NCBI RefSeq assembly: GCF_014334335.1
Contig: NZ_JACSEU010000002.1
Location: 1 to 64,000 of the forward strand
Length of the DNA stretch: 64,000 bases
Direction of reading: 5' to 3'
Origin: Treponema sp. Marseille-Q3903
Lineage (GTDB): Bacteria; Spirochaetota; Spirochaetia; Treponematales; Treponemataceae
A program made the translations under genes and the position numbers. Of this stretch, positions 25,451 to 34,912 are shown piece after piece; within the stretch, counting starts at the first letter, position 1, and every line of letters starts with the position of its first letter. Under the pieces are notes generated by a model. The model was given only the letters and a program-made list of their open reading frames with translations. It did no database searches and had not been told where the DNA came from.

Positions 25451-26397
25451 AACAGAAAGCAATAAACTTTATTAAAAAAACCTCTTTGTTTTTTACGCTG
25501 ATTGCGTTTCTTTCTCTTATTTTAGTTTTCGCTTACTCTTTTTTTTACACATCTAGGACAATTTCTTCTACGGCAGGCAAAGAAAATACAGATGAAAACT
25601 GCATGTATCACGTGATGGTGACTGGCACGTATGAAAATAAAACTTTTCTCGAAGAAGTCTACAAAGGTGCTTTAAGTCTTGCCGAAAAATATAACTGCAT
25701 AGTTGAGCTCCACGTTCCGCAAACGCTTGCCGGAAAATCTTCACTTCAGGAACTTCTAAATTATTGTTCGTATCTGACATGCGATGGAATAATCGCATAT
25801 ATTGATTCACAGGATGAAACTCCAATTTTGCTTTGCCGTGAAGACGAACCCGAAATACCGCTTGTAACGATAGGTCAACTTTCTCCCAACCTCCATCAGA
25901 TTTCGTACATCGGAATAAACAACTGGGAGCTCGGTAAAAAGCTCGCTGACGAGACAGCCTCTTTTCTTAAAAACGGCGGAAACGCATATATTATAAGCAA
26001 TTCGACAGCGCTCAACTCAAACAATATGATTTCAAGTCTTCAACTTGCTCTGCAAAACTACAATTCAATTCAGAGCTATGTGCTTGAAAAATTCGACCCA
26101 TCTCTTGAGTTTTCAAACAAAAATAATATTTTTATATGCCTCAATGAGGAAGATACGATTTTGATGGCACAAGTTCTTTTAGAACAGTTTGTGGACAACA
26201 AATATAAACTGATTGGGTTCGGGAACAACGAGGTCTGCCATCTCTATCTTCAAAAAGGATATATAAGCGAATTGATTTCGCAAAATCCTGAAAAAATCGG
26301 GGAGTCGGCCATAGAAGAGCTGTTCGAATATCGAACAAAAGGTTATGCAAACAGTTATATCACAGCTGATGTAAAAATAAGCAGGTCGCCCGGATGA
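25447..26397 (+). CDS. Membrane-anchored periplasmic sugar-binding sensor protein
   Basis: The 316-residue protein has one hydrophobic helix at about 12-35 without a lipobox. An extracytoplasmic domain of the Peripla_BP_4 (ribose/xylose-binding) type follows, with repeating strand-helix units such as YHVMVTGTYENKTFLEEVYKGA and YIGINNWELGKKLADETA. It precedes a LytS/YesM-type kinase and a YesN-type regulator. This matches the architecture of XylFII-LytS-YesN three-component sugar sensors, where the anchored binding protein controls the kinase. Start and stop codons overlap clpA and the kinase gene by four bases each. The ligand is unknown, with a sugar inferred. Confidence 0.75.
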   Translation: MKQKAINFIKKTSLFFTLIAFLSLILVFAYSFFYTSRTISSTAGKENTDENCMYHVMVTGTYENKTFLEEVYKGALSLAEKYNCIVELHVPQTLAGKSSLQELLNYCSYLTCDGIIAYIDSQDETPILLCREDEPEIPLVTIGQLSPNLHQISYIGINNWELGKKLADETASFLKNGGNAYIISNSTALNSNNMISSLQLALQNYNSIQSYVLEKFDPSLEFSNKNNIFICLNEEDTILMAQVLLEQFVDNKYKLIGFGNNEVCHLYLQKGYISELISQNPEKIGESAIEELFEYRTKGYANSYITADVKISRSPG

Positions 26398-27899
26398 TAA
26401 AAAAAATAAAACAGTATCTTAAAAATAAAAGTCTCCGCTGGCGAATCCTTTTCAGCATAGCAATCGCAATCATATTTCTTACTTCAAGCCTCATCATCAC
26501 AATGCTTCTCGACAATTATTCAATGAAAACGCTGAGCGAATCTTATCAGTCGAATTCGGAACTTACATATTTTTCACAAAAACTTTCCGCAACTGAACGC
26601 GCGATGGAAGATTACGTAAACTACAGGACATTTGAAAGCATAGACAGCTATTATAATTCAAAAAATAAATTGGATATATTAAATCATGACACACAGGAGT
26701 TTCCTTCACGAAACGAAATCATTCAAAAAGAATATATAGTTCACCAGCTTACGGAGTCGTTTATCTATTACAGCGGAAATGCAGTTGCTGCAAGACGCGC
26801 TAACAACCTTGAAGAGATGGATTTTTTTTACAAGCACAGCCTCGATTCTTACAATTATCTTCAATCACAAATCCTTGAGCTGAACAACTTAAGGCTGAAT
26901 CAAAACGCTGCAAACTACGAAGAAAACCACAGAAAAATCACAATGACTCGCACTCTCAGCATTCTTTTTTTTGTTATATTTGTGTTTTTGATTTTTATCT
27001 TGCTGTATTTTACAATCACTTCGATTACGGCTCCACTTTTTGAAATTTCCGAAGTTGCACATAAAGTCGCAAAACGAGATTTTGATGTTCCGCTTTTCAA
27101 CAATAATTCAAACGACGAAATCGGTAATATATGTAAAGCATTTGACAGAATGATAATCAGCATCCGCGAATATATTGATACGATTTGGGAAAAAGCCAGA
27201 ACGGAAGCGGAGCTGAAAGAAAAGGAGATTGAAATGCAGTCTCTTTACACAGACGCCCAACTGCGCGCTTTGCAAAATCAGATAAACCCTCATTTTTTGT
27301 TCAACACGTTAAACACCGGCGCCCAACTTGCGATGATGGAGAATGCCGATAAGACATGTTATTTTATTGAACAGATTGCAGATTTTTTCCGTTACAACAT
27401 TCAACAACAGAAAAAAACAGCTTCAATAGATGAAGAGCTCGGACTTATAGATAACTTTGTATACATTATGAAAGTCCGCTTTGGCAACCGCCTGATATTT
27501 ACAAAAGATATTCCAAAAACCCGCTTCACTCAGCAGATTCCTTCTATGACTCTTCAACCGCTTGTTGAAAACTGCATAAAGCACGGACTCAAAAATATGA
27601 CATGCAAAGTCACTTTAAAAATATACGAAGAAGGCAGATATGTTGTAATAACAGTTTCCGATAACGGCGAAGGCATGTCTGAAAAAACTAAAAAAGCAGT
27701 CTTTCAAGCTGTCTCAAGCGGCATAACGAGGCTTCCTTCTGAACTGATAGACAATCGTTCGTCTCACAACGGGACAGGTTTGATAAGCGTGTTTTTAAGG
27801 TTGAAGTTGCAGTTCCGCCGCGACGATTTATTTGATATAACAAAAAGCGACAACAGTGAAGGGACAAAATTTATAATCAGGATTCCAAAAAATGTTTAA
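26394..27899 (+). CDS. Sensor histidine kinase, LytS/YesM family
   Basis: The 501-residue kinase has two membrane helices (about 15-40 and 183-208) bracketing a helical extracytoplasmic sensor region, then a HAMP domain (about 208-260) and a His_kinase domain. The phosphorylated His lies in NQINPHFLFNTLNTG, followed by a GHKL ATPase with QPLVENCIKHGLK and DNGEGM. It presumably contacts the anchored binding protein encoded just upstream and phosphorylates the downstream AraC-type regulator. It overlaps both neighbours by four and eight bases. Confidence 0.9.
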   Translation: MIKKIKQYLKNKSLRWRILFSIAIAIIFLTSSLIITMLLDNYSMKTLSESYQSNSELTYFSQKLSATERAMEDYVNYRTFESIDSYYNSKNKLDILNHDTQEFPSRNEIIQKEYIVHQLTESFIYYSGNAVAARRANNLEEMDFFYKHSLDSYNYLQSQILELNNLRLNQNAANYEENHRKITMTRTLSILFFVIFVFLIFILLYFTITSITAPLFEISEVAHKVAKRDFDVPLFNNNSNDEIGNICKAFDRMIISIREYIDTIWEKARTEAELKEKEIEMQSLYTDAQLRALQNQINPHFLFNTLNTGAQLAMMENADKTCYFIEQIADFFRYNIQQQKKTASIDEELGLIDNFVYIMKVRFGNRLIFTKDIPKTRFTQQIPSMTLQPLVENCIKHGLKNMTCKVTLKIYEEGRYVVITVSDNGEGMSEKTKKAVFQAVSSGITRLPSELIDNRSSHNGTGLISVFLRLKLQFRRDDLFDITKSDNSEGTKFIIRIPKNV

Positions 27900-29475
27900 T
27901 ATTTTAGTTACGGACGACGAGCAGATAGTAATAGATTCTCTTTCATTCATCATCAATAAAAACTTTTCTGATAAAGCAAAAATTTTCACGGCGCTTTCAG
28001 GGACAGAAACAATTGAGACTGTGATGAAAGAAAACATCGATATTCTGTTCATAGATATCAACATGCCGGGGCTGAGCGGATTAGAAACTGTAGACGTAAT
28101 CACAAAGTTAAAGCCGAACATCGTGTTTATAATTTTAAGCGCTTTTGACCGCTTTCAATATGCGCAAGAAGCTATCAACCTTGGAGCATACAAATACATC
28201 ACAAAACCTGTAAACCGCAATGTCGTAATCGAGACAATCCGTGGAGCAATGGATTTAGTTCAAAAAAAGAAAGGCAAGATGAGCGCTGATATTGAGCTCC
28301 ATAAAAAACTCGACCTTGTTTCGCCGATGATCGAAAACGACTTTATATACGCTTGCATATTCAACAACGACAAAACGACAGATATTTCTTCATATCTTGA
28401 ATATTTTAATCTTTCAGATAACAAGTGGGTGTTTGCATGTTTAGAATTTCCAAATATAAACTCAGACAACCAATACAACACTTATTTAAAAATTCATGAG
28501 CTTTTAAATACAGAGCACCGCTGTCTTGTCAGTTCCTTTATGATGAACAGAATCGCCGTCTACTTTCCTCTTTTTTCGCAGACTCCTGATTATGAAGATG
28601 TGCAAGCTCAGTTTAATAAAATCTATTCAACTCTGAGTTATACAATTTCGGCTGGAATTCGCTGCGGAGTAAGCCAAATCAACTCCGACATAACGCTGCT
28701 GCAATCATCGTACAACGAAGCGCTTTCAGCATTGAACAAAACAGAGTTTTCCGGCGGCATCGCTTTTTCGGGCATAGAAAATAAAAGCCGGATTCAAGAT
28801 TCATCATTTGAATACAGTGCTAATCAAAACAGCACTGAAGAATTCAAAAATCAGATAATAAACAAACTCAAGCTTGCCGACGCAAACGGAGTAAAATCTT
28901 TTCTTGAACTTTTTTCAAGCGAGCTGATTTTCTCAAAACTGCCTGCCGATAAAATCAAAAACTCTTTTTTTGAAATAATTGTGACGGCAAACAATTCAAC
29001 AAAAGAAATTGCAAAAAACTTTGCCAGCAGCAACTTTGAAAACGCATTCTCTGTTTTAAGCAACGAAAACGATTTAAACATGATAAAAGAGTTTACACAA
29101 AAATTTTTATCTGAATGCATAGAAACAATTTCCGAAGCAAAATCTTTTGACAGCAATCCAATAATAAAAAAAGTCTGCGAAATAATAGATTCAAAGCTTT
29201 CAGAAGATATCTCACTTGAACAGATGGCATGCACTGTCGGCGTAAGCTCATTTTATTTGAGTAAACTTTTTAAAGAAGAAAAAGGCGTAACGTATATCAA
29301 CTTTATTTCCGATAAGCGGCTCGAAAAATCACGGCAGATGCTAGCAGAAACAGATTTGTCTATAAAGGAGATAACGGGAGAAGTCGGCTACAACGACCAA
29401 AATTATTTCAGCAGAATATTCAAAAATAAATATGGGCTTTCACCAAAAGAATACAGAAAAGTAAGGCAGGATTAA
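27892..29475 (+). CDS. AraC-type response regulator, YesN family
   Basis: The 527-residue regulator has a receiver domain with acidic Asp8/Asp9, phospho-acceptor Asp55 in FIDINMPG and Lys105 in YITKP. A long central region follows (about 130-420), and then a C-terminal AraC helix-turn-helix pair (about 430-525) with ISLEQMACTVGVSSFYLSKLF and GYNDQNYFSRIFKNKYG. It is likely the activator of the downstream sugar transporter. The start overlaps the kinase stop by eight bases, and the gene ends four bases before the next start. Confidence 0.9.
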   Translation: MFNILVTDDEQIVIDSLSFIINKNFSDKAKIFTALSGTETIETVMKENIDILFIDINMPGLSGLETVDVITKLKPNIVFIILSAFDRFQYAQEAINLGAYKYITKPVNRNVVIETIRGAMDLVQKKKGKMSADIELHKKLDLVSPMIENDFIYACIFNNDKTTDISSYLEYFNLSDNKWVFACLEFPNINSDNQYNTYLKIHELLNTEHRCLVSSFMMNRIAVYFPLFSQTPDYEDVQAQFNKIYSTLSYTISAGIRCGVSQINSDITLLQSSYNEALSALNKTEFSGGIAFSGIENKSRIQDSSFEYSANQNSTEEFKNQIINKLKLADANGVKSFLELFSSELIFSKLPADKIKNSFFEIIVTANNSTKEIAKNFASSNFENAFSVLSNENDLNMIKEFTQKFLSECIETISEAKSFDSNPIIKKVCEIIDSKLSEDISLEQMACTVGVSSFYLSKLFKEEKGVTYINFISDKRLEKSRQMLAETDLSIKEITGEVGYNDQNYFSRIFKNKYGLSPKEYRKVRQD

Positions 29476-29479
29476 AACG

Positions 29480-30541
29480 ATGAAATTTAAAAACTTGTTC
29501 GTTAATTTTTTTTGTCTGTTGACGTTGTTTATCATCTCATCTTTGTTGAATATATCATGCAATAAAAAAAATCAGAAAATTACAGAAAAAACCGATTCAA
29601 CTTCCACCCATAAAATAACAATCGGGTTCTCTATAGACACGCTTGCACTTGAACGCTGGCAGCGCGATTTAGATATTTTTATAAATAAAGTTCGTGAACT
29701 CGGAGCTGAGACAATTGTTCAAAATGCAGGAAACAGCATTGAAGAGCAGAATCGTCAATTGCTCTACCTTCTTGAAAGAAATGTAGATGTGATCGTCGTT
29801 CTTCCAAAAGATGCGGATTCGATTACAGATTCAATTCAGAAAATTAAAAATAAAGGCATTCCGGTTATTTCGTACGACCGCCTGACTTTGAATGCAGACA
29901 TAGACCTTTACATCACAATAGACAGCGAAAAAGTTGGAGAGCTAATGGGCATCGGGCTGATGAAAATAGTGAAAGGGAACACATGGTATTGCATACTAGG
30001 CCCAAAAGAAGATTACAATACAACTTTAATCAAAGACGGTATCACAAAAGTTCTTAGAGGTACTCCTGTGACAATCTCTCATATCTATTATACAGAAGGA
30101 TGGAATTACGACCTTTCTTATAAGGAAGCATTGAACATAATTAAAAATGAAAAAATACCTGATGCTTTTGTCTGCGGAAACGATGCAGTAGCAGCGAGTG
30201 TCATCTCTGCTCTTTCAAAATATTATCCCGACACCCATATTCCAATTTGCGGTCAAGACGCCGACATCGCAGCTTGCCAATATATTGTACAGGGAAAACA
30301 AGATTTTACAATTTACAAACCTATCATAAAACTCGCAGAGATTGCGGCAGAATATGCAGTTGCCCTTGCGCGCGGTGAAAATATATATTCAAAAGAATTT
30401 GAAATAAAAACCATAAACAACGGATTCGGTGAGATTCCCGGAGTATGGCTTGAACCTACTTTGGTAGATAAAACAAACCTCGACGAAGTGATAATAGATT
30501 CCGGTTTTCACAACAGAACTTCTATATACAGAACAAATTGA
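29480..30541 (+). CDS. Sugar-binding lipoprotein, ChvE/XylF family
   Basis: The 353-residue protein has a signal peptide with an LNISC lipobox and a periplasmic binding-protein fold. The first domain begins ITIGFSIDTLALERWQRDL and holds the family motif GIPVISYDRL. It is a clear paralogue of the ChvE-like protein at 30857, sharing the RW, YDRL and GQDAD positions, but is lipidated and lies in the sensor operon rather than the transporter operon. It could feed the transporter or act as a second input to the three-component sensor. Confidence 0.85.
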   Translation: MKFKNLFVNFFCLLTLFIISSLLNISCNKKNQKITEKTDSTSTHKITIGFSIDTLALERWQRDLDIFINKVRELGAETIVQNAGNSIEEQNRQLLYLLERNVDVIVVLPKDADSITDSIQKIKNKGIPVISYDRLTLNADIDLYITIDSEKVGELMGIGLMKIVKGNTWYCILGPKEDYNTTLIKDGITKVLRGTPVTISHIYYTEGWNYDLSYKEALNIIKNEKIPDAFVCGNDAVAASVISALSKYYPDTHIPICGQDADIAACQYIVQGKQDFTIYKPIIKLAEIAAEYAVALARGENIYSKEFEIKTINNGFGEIPGVWLEPTLVDKTNLDEVIIDSGFHNRTSIYRTN

Positions 30542-30856
30542 TTTACACAATCGGACAAATCACTCAATTCACTCAATAACCGATATAGACAGCTCTACAC
30601 ACCAGACACAAATCGTTCATAAACGACATAAATCGCCCTGCACTGTATGTACAAACCGCCTGCACAACTAGCATAAAAACCACAACAAAAAAATCCAGAT
30701 TTGTACATCGGACATACGCAAAATCACCTAGTCTGATAACAGAAAATAGCAAAAATTTTTAGATTTTTTTTATTCTTGACTGCAAGATTGATTTTATACT
30801 CTTAGACGTAAGGGTCGTTGACCTTAAAATAAAAAAAATCAGGAGTGTTTTTTCTT
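30542..30856 (+). promoter_or_regulatory. Intergenic region with promoter of chvE-gguA-gguB
   Basis: This 315-base gap separates the sensor block from the transporter. A TATACT -10 at 30795-30800 (5/6) has only poor -35 candidates, with TTGACT at a 13-base spacing. This is typical of an activator-dependent promoter and would fit control by the upstream YesN-type regulator. A short inverted repeat, GGTC-GTT-GACC, lies near 30812. AGGAG is present before the chvE start. I see nothing else in the upstream 200 bases. Confidence 0.45.
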
Positions 30857-31939
30857 ATGAAAAAAATTATCGCTATTCTTTTAGCAGTTGTAACTTTATC
30901 AACTGTTGCATTTGCAAAAGCAAAATTAAAAGTTGGTGTTTCTATGCCTACAAAAGACTTGCAGCGCTGGAATCAGGATGGAGCTAACATGAAAGCTCAA
31001 CTCGAAAAAGCCGGCTATCAGGTAGACTTGCAGTACGCTGCAAATGATATCCCAACACAAGTATCACAGATTGAAAACATGATTACAAGCAAATGTAAGG
31101 TTCTCGTAATCGCTTCAATCGACGGTTCTTCTCTTTCAAACGTTCTTGCAACAGCAAAGAAAAAGAAAATCCCTGTAATTGCATATGATCGCCTCATCAT
31201 GGATACAGATGCAGTTTCTTACTACGCTACATTTGATAACTACAAAGTAGGTACAATTCAGGGCGATTATCTTGTTGACGCATTAAACCTTAAAACAAGA
31301 ACAAAATCAGACCCTGTTTATATGGAATTCTTCACAGGAGACCCAGGCGACAACAACATAAACTTCTTCTTTGGAGGAGCTATGGATGTTTTGAAACCAT
31401 ACATGGACAAAGGCGTTATCGTTTGCCGTTCAGGTCAGACAGAAAAAGCTCAGTGCGCTACATTGAACTGGTCTACAGAAGAAGCTCAGAAACGTATGGA
31501 AAACCTCATCACATCTAACAAATACGGTCCAAAAGGAACAAAACTTGACGCTGTTTACTGTTCAAACGACACAACAGCAATCGGTGTAACAAACGCTCTT
31601 CTTTCTGCTGGCTATACAGCTGCTAACTTCCCAATCGTTACAGGTCAGGACTGTGATGTTGTTTCTGTAAAAAACATGCTCAAGGGAACACAGGCTATGT
31701 CTATCTTCAAAGATACACGTACTCTCGCTTCTAAAGTAGTTGAAATGGTTGACGCTATCCTTCAGGGTAAAAAAGCTCCTGTAAATGATACAAAAACATA
31801 CAACAACAACTCAAAAAATCCTAAAGATTCAAAATCATTTATTCCTTCATACCTCTGCGAACCGGTATTTGGAACTAAAGACAATTACAAAGCATTGTTG
31901 ATTGACTCTGGATATTACACAGAAGCTCAGTTGAAATAG
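30857..31939 (+). CDS. chvE: Multiple-sugar-binding periplasmic protein
   Basis: The 360-residue secreted protein captures monosaccharides for the ABC transporter encoded downstream. A signal peptide (to AFA, about residue 20) is followed by a sequence close to Agrobacterium ChvE throughout: VGVSMPTKDLQRWNQDG, QYAANDIPTQVSQIENM, VIASIDGSSLSNVL, VIAYDRLIMDTD, SYYATFDN, and the end GYYTEAQLK. I chose the ATG at 30857. A GTG four codons earlier overlaps the AGGAG ribosome site. A perfect hairpin separates it from gguA, which should keep its mRNA level above that of the transporter. Confidence 0.92.
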   Translation: MKKIIAILLAVVTLSTVAFAKAKLKVGVSMPTKDLQRWNQDGANMKAQLEKAGYQVDLQYAANDIPTQVSQIENMITSKCKVLVIASIDGSSLSNVLATAKKKKIPVIAYDRLIMDTDAVSYYATFDNYKVGTIQGDYLVDALNLKTRTKSDPVYMEFFTGDPGDNNINFFFGGAMDVLKPYMDKGVIVCRSGQTEKAQCATLNWSTEEAQKRMENLITSNKYGPKGTKLDAVYCSNDTTAIGVTNALLSAGYTAANFPIVTGQDCDVVSVKNMLKGTQAMSIFKDTRTLASKVVEMVDAILQGKKAPVNDTKTYNNNSKNPKDSKSFIPSYLCEPVFGTKDNYKALLIDSGYYTEAQLK

Positions 31940-31962
31940 ACAACAGTTACTGGGATTGAAAA

Positions 31963-31994
31963 AACTGTCCAAAAATTGAAGTTTTTGGACAGTT
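31963..31994 (+). terminator. Perfect 13-bp intercistronic hairpin
   Basis: AACTGTCCAAAAA (31963-31975) pairs perfectly with 31982-31994 around a six-base loop. The sequence after it is T-rich but broken by C. It lies between the binding-protein gene and the ATPase gene, where partial terminators or 3'-end stabilising hairpins are common. Confidence 0.75.
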
Positions 31995-32041
31995 CTGTCC
32001 TTTTCTTTATACAATCATCAAATTTAAAAAGAGGGGTTCCA

Positions 32042-33592
32042 ATGGCTAAAACATTATTGGAAATGAAAAATATTACAAAAGTATTTCCTGGTGTAAAAGC
32101 ACTCAGCAACGTAAATCTTACAGTTGAAGAAGGCGAAATCCACGCAATCTGTGGCGAAAACGGAGCTGGTAAATCAACTTTGATGAATGTTTTGAGTGGC
32201 ATTTATCCATACGGAACATACACCGGAGACATCATATATGATGGTGAGGTTTGTAAATTCCAGACAATACGAGACAGCGAATCAAAAGGTATTGTAATTA
32301 TTCATCAGGAACTTGCACTCGTACCACTTCTCACAATCGGCGAAAATATGTTCCTCGGCAACGAAAAAGGAACAAAAGCAAAAATAAACTGGTCCGAAAC
32401 ATTCGATAAAGCTGATGAACTTTTAAGAATGGTAGGACTTAAAGATTCTTCCAAGACTTTAATTAAAGATATTGGTGTAGGAAAACAGCAGCTTGTTGAA
32501 ATTGCAAAAGCGCTTGGAAAAAATGTAAAACTTCTCATTCTCGATGAACCTACAGCATCTCTAAACGATACAGAAGCAAAACATCTTCTCGATTTGCTTC
32601 TTGAATTCAAAAAGAAGGGAATGACATCTATCATCATTTCGCATAAATTGAATGAAATCTCTTACGTTGCAGATAAAATCACTGTTATCCGCGATGGAGA
32701 AGCAATCACTTCCCTTGATAAAACAAACGATAATTTTACTGAAGATACAATCATCTCGGCAATGGTAGGAAGAAGTCTCACAGACAGATTCCCTAAGCGA
32801 GAACATCATATCGGAGACGTCTGTTTTGAAGTAAAGGATTGGTGCGTTGAGCATCCTGTATTCGAAGGAATTAAGGTTTGCGACAACATCAGCTTTAATC
32901 TGAAAAAAGGCGAAGTACTTGGCATTTCAGGACTTATGGGTGCAGGTCGAACGGAACTCGCTATGAGCATTTTTGGACGTTCTTACGGCACAAACATACA
33001 TGGTCACATATATTTGAACGGAAAAGAAGTTTCGTTCCCTAATGTAAAATCTGCAATAAAATCAGGGATTGCATACGTAACAGAAGACCGCAAAGGAAAC
33101 GGACTTATCCTTACAGAATCTATCTGCAAGAATACGACTGCAGCAAAACCCGAAAAAATTTCTAAAAACTGGATTCTTGATTTTGACAAAGAACGTCAAT
33201 ATTCGGAAAACATGGCTAAAGGAATGCATACAAAATGTGCTACGGTTTTAGAAAATGTAGGAAACCTTTCCGGCGGAAACATGCAGAAAGTACTTCTTGG
33301 AAAATGGCTTTTTGCAGAGCCTGATATCCTCATCCTCGACGAACCGACTCGAGGTATAGACGTAGGTGCAAAATATGAAATCTACTGCATTATAAATAGA
33401 ATGGTAGCAGAAGGTAAATCTGTGATAATGATTTCATCAGAAATGCCTGAAATTCTCGGTATGTGCGACCGCATTTACGTGATGAATGAAGGAAAAATGA
33501 TTGCTGAGATGGACGGAAAAGACGCCACTCAGGAAAAAATCATGACAGAAATTATCAATGCTGGAAAAAATGACAATTTAGGAGTTAAATAA
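32042..33592 (+). CDS. gguA: Sugar ABC transporter ATPase (duplicated)
   Basis: The 516-residue protein has two ABC ATPase halves, as in RbsA, MglA, XylG and GguA. The first half has Walker A GENGAGKST and LILDEPTASLN. The second half has the degenerate loop GLMGAGRTELA, the signature LSGGNMQKV and LILDEPTRGIDVG. The start ATG follows GAGGGG, so the open frame further upstream, which runs through the hairpin, is not used. It powers uptake of sugars delivered by ChvE through the adjacent GguB permease. Only one base separates the two genes. Confidence 0.93.
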   Translation: MAKTLLEMKNITKVFPGVKALSNVNLTVEEGEIHAICGENGAGKSTLMNVLSGIYPYGTYTGDIIYDGEVCKFQTIRDSESKGIVIIHQELALVPLLTIGENMFLGNEKGTKAKINWSETFDKADELLRMVGLKDSSKTLIKDIGVGKQQLVEIAKALGKNVKLLILDEPTASLNDTEAKHLLDLLLEFKKKGMTSIIISHKLNEISYVADKITVIRDGEAITSLDKTNDNFTEDTIISAMVGRSLTDRFPKREHHIGDVCFEVKDWCVEHPVFEGIKVCDNISFNLKKGEVLGISGLMGAGRTELAMSIFGRSYGTNIHGHIYLNGKEVSFPNVKSAIKSGIAYVTEDRKGNGLILTESICKNTTAAKPEKISKNWILDFDKERQYSENMAKGMHTKCATVLENVGNLSGGNMQKVLLGKWLFAEPDILILDEPTRGIDVGAKYEIYCIINRMVAEGKSVIMISSEMPEILGMCDRIYVMNEGKMIAEMDGKDATQEKIMTEIINAGKNDNLGVK

Positions 33593-33593
33593 A

Positions 33594-34832
33594 ATGCAAA
33601 GAAATAACAAAATTTCAGGCACAGTTAAGTCAGTATTCAAATCTAATACAATGATTTTTGTACTCGTCGGCGTGATGATTCTCTTTGAAGTCCTGATTAG
33701 GATTGCCGACCACGGTTCTTTGTTTGCACCGGCAAACATCACTAATATTATCAGACAGAACGCCTATGTTGCCATCCTTGCTACTGGTATGCTCCTTTGT
33801 ATCCTCACAGGCGGTAACATCGATTTGTCTGTAGGTTCGGTAGTAGCACTCGTCGGCGCACTTGCAGGAGTCTTCATTGTAACACTTGGACTGCCGGTAT
33901 GGCTTTCTATATGTCTTTGTCTCCTTATAGGAACTATGATAGGCGCTTTTCACGGTTTTTTCATAGCATACATACACATTCCTCCGTTCATCACGACCCT
34001 TGCCGGTATGCTATTGTGGCGTGGAGTTGCGACAATCGTTCTCGATGGTAAACCTATCGCTCCATTTCCACAAAAATATCTGAATCTTTTTGAAAGCTTC
34101 CTTCCTTCTCCAAGCGAAGCGACAATCGAAAGATTCGGAGAAATTGACCTTTTTGATGAATTTATCGACAAATACACATTTATGGTCACATTGATCATCA
34201 GTTTAATATGTGTGCTTGCATACATCATTTTGGAAATTGTAAGCCGTCAGAAAAAAATCAAGAAAAATTATACAGTGCCGTCTTTTGGTTCTTTTATTGC
34301 AAAGCTCACAATCCTTTCAATCGTAATAATCATTCTTGGTCAGTTCCTTGCTCGTGACCGCGGACTTCCTGTAATACTGATCTTGCTTGGAATAATCATC
34401 GCTGTGTATTCTTACTTCACAAAAAACACTGTCCCTGGTCGTTACCTTTACGCAATTGGCGGAAACGTAAAAGCCGCACAGCTTTCCGGAATAAACACAA
34501 ACAATGTAATGTTCTTTGCATACACAAATATGGGATTTATTTCTGCTGTTGCAGCTCTCGTAACTGTTGCACGCCTCAATTCTGCGCAACCGACCGGCGG
34601 AACAAACTACGAGATGGATGCGATTGCGTCATGTTTTATCGGAGGCGCTTCTGCTTACGGTGGAACAGGAACTGTCTCAGGTGCCGTAGTCGGTGCAATC
34701 TTCATGGGTGTATTGAACAACGGTATGTCGATTCTCGGTGTAGATATGAACTGGCAGAGAGCTGTAAAAGGTATGGTACTTCTTCTTGCTGTAATTTTTG
34801 ACGTTGTTTCAAAGAAAAAGAAAAGCCGGTAA
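33594..34832 (+). CDS. gguB: Sugar ABC transporter permease
   Basis: The 412-residue integral membrane protein of the RbsC/XylH/GguB family has roughly ten helices. Recognisable stretches are ATGMLLCILTGGNIDLSVGS, FITTLAGMLLWRG, the cytoplasmic loop GRYLYAIGGNVKAAQLSGI, and SCFIGGASAYGGTGTVSGA near the C-terminus. The charged loop around residues 150-240 is long, as in XylH-like permeases. It immediately follows gguA and is followed by a rho-independent terminator that ends the transporter operon. Confidence 0.92.
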   Translation: MQRNNKISGTVKSVFKSNTMIFVLVGVMILFEVLIRIADHGSLFAPANITNIIRQNAYVAILATGMLLCILTGGNIDLSVGSVVALVGALAGVFIVTLGLPVWLSICLCLLIGTMIGAFHGFFIAYIHIPPFITTLAGMLLWRGVATIVLDGKPIAPFPQKYLNLFESFLPSPSEATIERFGEIDLFDEFIDKYTFMVTLIISLICVLAYIILEIVSRQKKIKKNYTVPSFGSFIAKLTILSIVIIILGQFLARDRGLPVILILLGIIIAVYSYFTKNTVPGRYLYAIGGNVKAAQLSGINTNNVMFFAYTNMGFISAVAALVTVARLNSAQPTGGTNYEMDAIASCFIGGASAYGGTGTVSGAVVGAIFMGVLNNGMSILGVDMNWQRAVKGMVLLLAVIFDVVSKKKKSR

Positions 34833-34861
34833 ACTATAAAACAAATTGTATACCAAGTTTT

Positions 34862-34897
34862 CAGGTGCGGTGTTGCAAGACATTGCACCTGTTTTTT
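34862..34897 (+). terminator. Terminator of the chvE-gguA-gguB operon
   Basis: CAGGTGC (34862-34868) pairs with GCACCTG (34885-34891). The stem can extend by four pairs, including two G-U, to leave the loop TTGCAAGA. T6 follows. A TATAAT box for the next gene begins two bases after the T-run. Confidence 0.85.
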
Positions 34898-34899
34898 GT

Positions 34900-34905
34900 T
34901 ATAAT
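34900..34905 (+). promoter_or_regulatory. TATAAT -10 box of the 34913 gene
   Basis: A perfect -10 lies seven bases before the ATG at 34913, with no ribosome site in between. A good -35 is not apparent. The nearest is AAGACA at a 17-base spacing, inside the terminator loop. The transcript would be leaderless or nearly so. Confidence 0.45.
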
Positions 34906-34912
34906 GAATTTT

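Noticed and set aside
30542-30780. Possible short tandem repeats (CACTCAATTCACTCAATA and ATCGTTCATAAACGA)
   Set aside because: They are too short and too degenerate to distinguish from chance in this AT-rich gap.
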